DNA of 8,691 bases from Thermoflexales bacterium (GTDB lineage: Bacteria; Chloroflexota; Anaerolineae; Fen-1058): NCBI GenBank assembly GCA_030834835.1, contig JAUQXD010000050.1:1-8691 (forward strand). The letters run 5' to 3'. The notes under the pieces are model-generated. The model saw nothing but the letters and a program-made list of their open reading frames with translations, did no database searches and was not told the DNA's origin. The stretch's first letter is position 1. Each line of letters begins with the position of its first letter. The position numbers were made by a program, and so were the translations under genes. Shown piece by piece: positions 5,542 through 8,691 of the stretch.

Positions 5542-5597
5542 ACGTGTTGCGTAGTCCGTGGTGCGTGTTCACGCATCACGCACCACGTATCACGTTT
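5542..5597. repeat. Perfectly phased heptamer foldback between manC and topA
   Basis: Fifty-six bases divide without remainder into eight 7-mers. Four (5542-5569) follow NCGTNNT, for example ACGTGTT and GCGTGTT. Four more (5570-5597) follow CACGNNN, for example CACGCAC and CACGTAT, which is the same word inverted. The central arms 5557-5567 and 5577-5587 are perfect 11-bp inverted copies around a 9-base loop, and ACGTG (5542-5546) can pair with CACGT (5591-5595). The element starts on the base after the manC stop and ends 18 bases before the topA ATG. There is no T-tract terminator. Confidence 0.85.
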
Positions 5598-5614
5598 GAT
5601 TGAATGGTGAATTG

Positions 5615-8056
5615 ATGGAAGCGTATTGCGTCAAATGTAAAACTAAACGAGAGATGACCGCGCCCAACGCCGAGTACACGGCTACGGGCACGGCGGGCAC
5701 ACGCGGCAAATGTCCCGTGTGCGGCACGACGATGTATCGCATGGGCGCGACGCCCGAACACGCCGACATCCCGAAGCCGGACCTCAGCGCGTTACCAAAG
5801 CGTGAACCGAAGCCCCGGAAGAACGCGAAGAAAGCCAAAAAACAGGCTGGTCCGCGCGTCGGAAAATTGGTGATCGTGGAATCGCCGACGAAGGCGAAGA
5901 CGGTCGGGCGTTTTCTGGGCAAAGGCTATACGGTCAAAGCGTCGGTGGGTCACGTGCGCGATCTGCTGCGTTCCACGTTGTCGGTAGATGTGGACAATGA
6001 CTTCACGCCGAAGTATCGCGTGCCCAATGAGAAGAAAGATGTGGTGAAGGAACTCACTGCGCTGGCGAGTCGCGCCGATTCGATCTACCTGGCGACCGAC
6101 CCTGATCGCGAAGGCGAGGCGATTGCGTGGCATCTCATGGAATCGGCCGGGATCGATCGGGCGCGAACCCACCGCGTGGTGTTTCACGAGATCACGCCGT
6201 CGGCTATCGGCGAAGCGTTTGCCCATCCGCGCGACATCGACATGCCGCTGGTGAACGCGCAGCAGGCCCGCCGCATTCTCGATCGATTGGTGGGCTACGA
6301 ACTGAGTCCGTTGCTATGGCGTAAGATTCGTGGGCGCTTGAGCGCCGGCCGGGTGCAGAGTGTGGCGCTGCGTCTCATCGTCGAGCGTGAGCGGGATATT
6401 CAGGCGTTTGTGCCGGTGGAATACTGGTCAATCGCTGCGGAACTGGCGAAGCAGCTGCATGGTCACCACAAGCACGAGCCGAAGAAGCGCCAGACCTTCA
6501 CGGCGAAGTTGTTCAAGATCAACGGGCAAGATGTCGATCTGAAGAACGAGCCGGACACGCGCGCCATCGTGGCCGAGTTGGAACAGGCCGCGTATCAAGT
6601 GGCGAACGTTAAGACGGGCGAGCGCCGCCGCAAGCCGAGCGCGCCCTTCACGACGAGCACGCTGCAACAAGAGGCCAGCCGGAAGTTGGGCTATGCCGCG
6701 CGGCGCACGATGGCGATCGCGCAGGGCCTGTATGAAGGCAAGACGCTGGGTGACGAAGGGCTGATCGGTTTGATCACGTACATGCGTACCGATTCGACCA
6801 ACGTGGCCGAATCGGCGCAGCAAGAAGCCCGAGCGTTTATTCGCGATCGATTCGGCGCGGAGTTTCTGCCGGACGAGCCGCCCGTGTACAAGACCAAATC
6901 GAAGAACGCACAGGAAGCGCACGAAGCGATCCGCCCGACGAGCGTGGCGCGCACACCCGAGTCGGTGAAAGCGTATCTGGAAACCACCGACTTCAAGTTG
7001 TATGACCTGATCTGGAAACGCTTTGTCGCGTCGCAGATGAATCCCGCGATTTCTGATACGGTGTCGGTGGACATCGCGGCGGGTGAAGCGAAGGCGATTG
7101 CGGCATTAGTGCCGTTGAATGGCACGGCCGTGTACCCCTATCTGTTCCGCGCCACGGGTTCGACGTTGAAGTTTGCAGGCTATCTGGCCGTGTACGAAGA
7201 GGCGCGCGAAGAAGACGCGAAGCTGGAAGGCGACGACGATGTGCGCGTGCCGCCGTTGACGGCGCAAGAAGTGTTGGATTTGATGCGGCTGCTGCCGGAG
7301 CAGCACTTCACCGAGCCGCCGCCGCGCTTTACCGAAGCATCGCTGGTCAAGTCGTTGGAAGAGTACGGCATCGGGCGGCCCAGCACGTATGCGTCGATTC
7401 TGGGCGTCATCGACAAGCGCGGCTATGTCGAGAAGATGGACAAGCGTTTGCAACCGACCGAGGTCGGGTACGCCGTCAACGACATGCTGGTGGAATACTT
7501 CGGCGATGTGGTCAACGTGGGTTTTACTGCGCTGATGGAAGCCGAACTGGACGAGATCGCGGAAGGCACGAAAGAATGGGTGCCCGTGATCCGCGAGTTT
7601 TATGAGCCGTTCCAGAAGGACATCGAGCACGCCGATGCCAACATCGAGAAAGTGCCGATGGTGGAAGAACTGGGCGAACCGTGCCCGACGTGCGGCAAGC
7701 CGCTGTTGATCCGCTATGGCCGCTTTGGCAAGTTCATCGGGTGCAGCGATTTTCCGACCTGCCGTTACACCGCGCCGTTCCTGGTGAAAGTGGGCGTCAA
7801 GTGTCCGCAGTGCGGCACGGGCGACATCGTCGAGAAGAAGACGAAGCGCAATCGCATTTTCTACGGCTGCACGAATTACAAGAACGGCGATCCCGATTCA
7901 TGCGACTTCACGTCGTGGAACCGGCCGGTGCCGCAGCCGTGTCCCAACTGCGGCGGCCTGCTGACGCTGAAGGGCCGCGAGGCGGTGAAGTGCATCAAGT
8001 GCGAGAATGAGTACTCGCTGGGCGATTTGCCTGAGGCCCAGTTAGTAGTAGCCTAA
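5615..8056 (+). CDS. topA: DNA topoisomerase I (type IA) with extra N-terminal zinc ribbon
   Basis: TopA relaxes negatively supercoiled DNA by cutting one strand through a 5'-phosphotyrosine link. The protein is 813 residues. An N-terminal Cys4 zinc ribbon (C5, C8, C33, C36; DUF5679-like) and a Lys/Pro-rich linker (about 50-83) precede the TOPRIM domain. TOPRIM opens at KLVIVESPTKAK (84-95, catalytic E89) and has the metal-binding DPDREGE (162-168). The central toroid contains LSAGRVQSVALRL and the active-site tyrosine Y389 in GLITYMRTDST. The C-terminus has three Cys4 zinc ribbons: C690/693/710/716, C730/733/752/763 and C776/779/793/796. The start is ATG 5615, because the CxxC motif follows at once and GGTGA (5606-5610) precedes it; an in-frame TTG at 5600 would add only five residues. 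The 73-base gap from manC is mostly repeat, so cotranscription from the dprA promoter is plausible. Confidence 0.97.
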   Translation: MEAYCVKCKTKREMTAPNAEYTATGTAGTRGKCPVCGTTMYRMGATPEHADIPKPDLSALPKREPKPRKNAKKAKKQAGPRVGKLVIVESPTKAKTVGRFLGKGYTVKASVGHVRDLLRSTLSVDVDNDFTPKYRVPNEKKDVVKELTALASRADSIYLATDPDREGEAIAWHLMESAGIDRARTHRVVFHEITPSAIGEAFAHPRDIDMPLVNAQQARRILDRLVGYELSPLLWRKIRGRLSAGRVQSVALRLIVERERDIQAFVPVEYWSIAAELAKQLHGHHKHEPKKRQTFTAKLFKINGQDVDLKNEPDTRAIVAELEQAAYQVANVKTGERRRKPSAPFTTSTLQQEASRKLGYAARRTMAIAQGLYEGKTLGDEGLIGLITYMRTDSTNVAESAQQEARAFIRDRFGAEFLPDEPPVYKTKSKNAQEAHEAIRPTSVARTPESVKAYLETTDFKLYDLIWKRFVASQMNPAISDTVSVDIAAGEAKAIAALVPLNGTAVYPYLFRATGSTLKFAGYLAVYEEAREEDAKLEGDDDVRVPPLTAQEVLDLMRLLPEQHFTEPPPRFTEASLVKSLEEYGIGRPSTYASILGVIDKRGYVEKMDKRLQPTEVGYAVNDMLVEYFGDVVNVGFTALMEAELDEIAEGTKEWVPVIREFYEPFQKDIEHADANIEKVPMVEELGEPCPTCGKPLLIRYGRFGKFIGCSDFPTCRYTAPFLVKVGVKCPQCGTGDIVEKKTKRNRIFYGCTNYKNGDPDSCDFTSWNRPVPQPCPNCGGLLTLKGREAVKCIKCENEYSLGDLPEAQLVVA

Positions 8057-8063
8057 TCATAAC

Positions 8064-8130
8064 CACGGATGACACGGATTTCACGGAAAGCAGTTTGACG
8101 GAAATCCGTGTTGTTTGTGTAATCATGGTT
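8064..8130. repeat. Foldback of 9-base CACGG-type repeats between topA and the peptidase gene
   Basis: Three contiguous 9-mers begin CACGGA: CACGGATGA (8064-8072), CACGGATTT (8073-8081) and CACGGAAAG (8082-8090). Read on the minus strand, the right side again has 9-base units, including CACGGATTT and CACAAACAA. The arms 8072-8082 and 8101-8111 are perfect 11-bp inverted copies. Outer pairing of AACCA (8061-8065) with TGGTT (8126-8130) is also possible. The element starts about 4-7 bases after the topA stop, and a promoter-like element lies inside it. Confidence 0.75.
8095..8123 (+). promoter_or_regulatory. Promoter-like element inside the repeat, for the peptidase gene
   Basis: TTGACG (8095-8100) and TGTAAT (8118-8123) are spaced by 17 bp, each 5 of 6 to consensus. 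The -35 sits in the loop of the inverted repeat and the -10 in its outer right arm. Transcription would start near 8130, about 17 bases before the ATG at 8147. The -35 matches the hexamer in the ffh and dprA promoters, which raises confidence. Confidence 0.55.
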
Positions 8131-8146
8131 TCATTGTGAGGTAATG

Positions 8147-8691
8147 ATGACTTACATTCAAAATCGATTAGCTGAAGTGCGCCGCCTAATGAAGGCGAAC
8201 AAGTTGCCCGCGCTGCTGGTCTCGCAAGAGCAGAACCGGCGGTATCTGTCGGGATTTAAGGGCAGTGCTGGCTCGCTGCTGATCACTCAACGACACGCGA
8301 TACTGGCGACGGATTTTCGCTACTGGGAGCAGGCCACACAGCAAGCGCCTGATTTTACGGTCTATCAGGCCAAAGGTCGCCCGCAGGATTTTCTGCCCGG
8401 CCTGATCGAAGCAGCAGGCTCGCCGAAGCGCATCGGTTTTGAGAGCGGCACGGTGACGGTGGCGATGTTCGAGACGATGAAGACCGCGCTGCCCAAAGTG
8501 AAGTGGCTCAAGACCAACGGCCTGATCGAGCAAGTGCGCTGGGTGAAAGACACCGACGAGATCGCGCAGACACGCCGCGCCATCGAACTGGCCGAGAATG
8601 CGTTTGCGGATGTGACCGCGCGCATCGAGCCGGGCATGACCGAGGCGCAGATCGCGTGGGAGTTGGAAGTGCACATGCGCACGCACGGCGC
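8147..8691 (+). CDS. Xaa-Pro aminopeptidase-like M24 peptidase (partial, 3' end outside window)
   Basis: Members of this family are metal-dependent cytoplasmic peptidases that cleave next to proline (aminopeptidase P or prolidase type). The 181 visible residues cover the creatinase-type N-terminal domain (about 5-125). It has RLAEVRRLMKANKLPALLVS, then NRRYLSGFKGSAGSLLIT and the ATDFRYWEQA segment. The start of the pita-bread catalytic domain follows, with WVKDTDEIAQTRRAIELAENAF and EPGMTEAQIAWELE. The metal-ligand residues lie beyond the edge, so activity cannot be judged. There are two adjacent ATGs. The one at 8147 is preferred because GAGG (8138-8141) is 5 bases upstream; the one at 8144 is only 2 bases from that site. 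The frame is open to the end of the window. Pairing with topA is positional only; no shared pathway is evident. PepP-type versus PepQ/YqhT-type cannot be separated from this fragment. Confidence 0.92.
   Translation, partial: MTYIQNRLAEVRRLMKANKLPALLVSQEQNRRYLSGFKGSAGSLLITQRHAILATDFRYWEQATQQAPDFTVYQAKGRPQDFLPGLIEAAGSPKRIGFESGTVTVAMFETMKTALPKVKWLKTNGLIEQVRWVKDTDEIAQTRRAIELAENAFADVTARIEPGMTEAQIAWELEVHMRTHG

Noticed and set aside
5557..5587. Intrinsic terminator for manC
   Set aside because: The stem is strong, but no T-run follows and the 7-base repeat structure explains the symmetry better.

Overview
This 8.7 kb window is a co-directional (+ strand) stretch of bacterial housekeeping genes: ffh, rpsP, khpA, rimM, dprA, a mannose-1-phosphate guanylyltransferase gene (manC), topA and the first 181 codons of an M24-family Xaa-Pro peptidase gene that runs off the right edge. 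All coding regions are intact. No mobile-element gene, CRISPR, tRNA or rRNA is visible. The moderately high GC content, the order ffh-rpsP-khpA-rimM, and a topoisomerase I carrying an extra N-terminal Cys4 zinc ribbon ahead of the TOPRIM domain suggest a member of the Chloroflexota (Anaerolineae-like). That placement is an inference and was not tested by any search.

Layout. Bases 1-213 hold a REP-like inverted repeat and a clear sigma-70-type promoter for ffh. Bases 214-3067 are the translation/secretion block: the SRP GTPase, ribosomal protein S16, the KH-domain RNA-binding protein KhpA and the 30S maturation factor RimM. RimM is not followed by trmD and rplS, the genes that usually complete this operon. 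Instead there is a 187-bp hairpin-rich gap with a good promoter, then dprA (ssDNA-binding RecA loader), manC (GDP-mannose synthesis) and topA (type IA topoisomerase). A third promoter-like element lies inside the repeat upstream of the peptidase gene.

The most notable content is in the spacers. Five of the gaps between genes carry a foldback structure in which each arm is built from short direct repeats of 7 to 9 bases. Each gap uses a different word: TTGG-type, TGGTA-type, ATAATTC-type, CGTG-type and CACGG-type. The clearest case, between manC and topA, is eight back-to-back 7-mers: four in one orientation, then four in the other. Two further gaps (upstream of ffh and just after ffh) hold a different, REP-like repeat. 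In that repeat the outer stem bases of each arm vary, yet each arm stays self-complementary. Most of these elements begin within a few bases of the upstream stop codon. The coding content is ordinary; the phased foldback repeats are what deserves follow-up.
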